Origin: Cladorrhinum sp. PSN259 | Taxonomy: Eukaryota; Ascomycota; Sordariomycetes; Sordariales; Podosporaceae | Direction of reading: 5' to 3' | NCBI GenBank assembly: GCA_033725935.1 | Contig: MU867065.1 | Coordinates: 620,001-684,000, forward strand | DNA: 64,000 bases | Shown here: piece after piece, positions 63,781-64,000 of the stretch | Layout: the number at the start of each line of letters is the position of its first letter | How positions within the stretch are numbered: the first letter of the stretch is position 1 | Made by a program: the position numbers and the translations under genes | Notes under the pieces: generated by a model | Seen by the model: only the letters and a program-made list of their open reading frames with translations | The model's database searches: none | Told to the model about the DNA's origin: nothing

Positions 63781-64000
63781 GGACAGGGTGCTGGCGGTTC
63801 TCATAGCGGCCAGGCTTTTTGAAAGCCTCTTTGATTTTGGCGATGGCATTGATCATGATTTACTCAATTTTGGAGCCTTGGGAAATTCTAGCTGGGTAGG
63901 TACTGGACCATCTAAGTAAAACAATTCACCACTTAATTCGAGGCGAGCCTTGTGTACTTTTCCAACAAATTGGCCTCTTTTAACATTTCTCCAAATACAT

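Noticed and set aside
240..64000. CRISPR arrays, rRNA genes or bacterial-type elements
   Set aside because: None seen; the window is eukaryotic, and the only repeat arrays are the coding minisatellite and short tandem repeats.

Overview
This is a filamentous ascomycete (Pezizomycotina) nuclear contig, most likely from a Sordariomycete. The evidence is short (53-100 bp) GT-AG introns with CTAAC/CTGAC-like branch points, WSC, CBM1 and F-box proteins, an FSH-type hydrolase, and above all an intracellular hydroxamate siderophore locus. There are no operons or ribosome binding sites. Coordinates given for spliced genes span the whole CDS, and the exons are listed in the evidence. All splice sites were inferred by eye from frame, donor/acceptor and homology, not from transcripts.

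Left arm (1-14 kb): the 3' end of a TPR (NLR-type) gene; a small two-helix membrane protein gene (2164-2750) with a broken copy about 1 kb upstream; and a gene encoding an array of C-x5-C CCCH-like fingers (3022-4474). Two paralogous six-helix membrane protein genes (5181-7233 minus, 10480-12544 plus) have identical five-exon structure and point away from each other across a 3.2-kb gene-free, AT-rich spacer. A secreted GH16 enzyme follows, whose CBM1 lies in a second exon.

Middle (14-31 kb): an F-box protein, a 3.3-kb gene-free stretch, an ASCH-domain protein, an FSH1-type serine hydrolase, a dienelactone-hydrolase-like/SnoaL-like fusion, an NmrA-like protein, and a large secreted protein with four WSC domains and a 1.7-kb Thr/Glu/Pro minisatellite.

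Siderophore locus (31.5-52 kb): a single-exon 15-kb NRPS of ferricrocin-synthetase type (SidC/NPS2 family, A-T-C-A-T-C-T-C-A-T-C-T-C-T-C). Upstream on the same strand is the L-ornithine N5-monooxygenase (SidA). The monooxygenase would make N5-hydroxyornithine, an acetyltransferase outside the window would acylate it, and the NRPS would assemble the iron-binding cyclic peptide. Four exact ATCWGATAA sites, the consensus for the iron-responsive GATA repressor SreA, lie 0.8-1.5 kb upstream of sidA.

Right arm (53-64 kb): a single-pass membrane protein, a tRNA-like Pol III element with hairpins and a T-run, an unrecognised acidic protein, a WW/FF-domain splicing-factor-like protein (Urn1 type), a TAPT1/Emp65 family membrane protein split by one intron, and a small Cys-rich protein near the edge.
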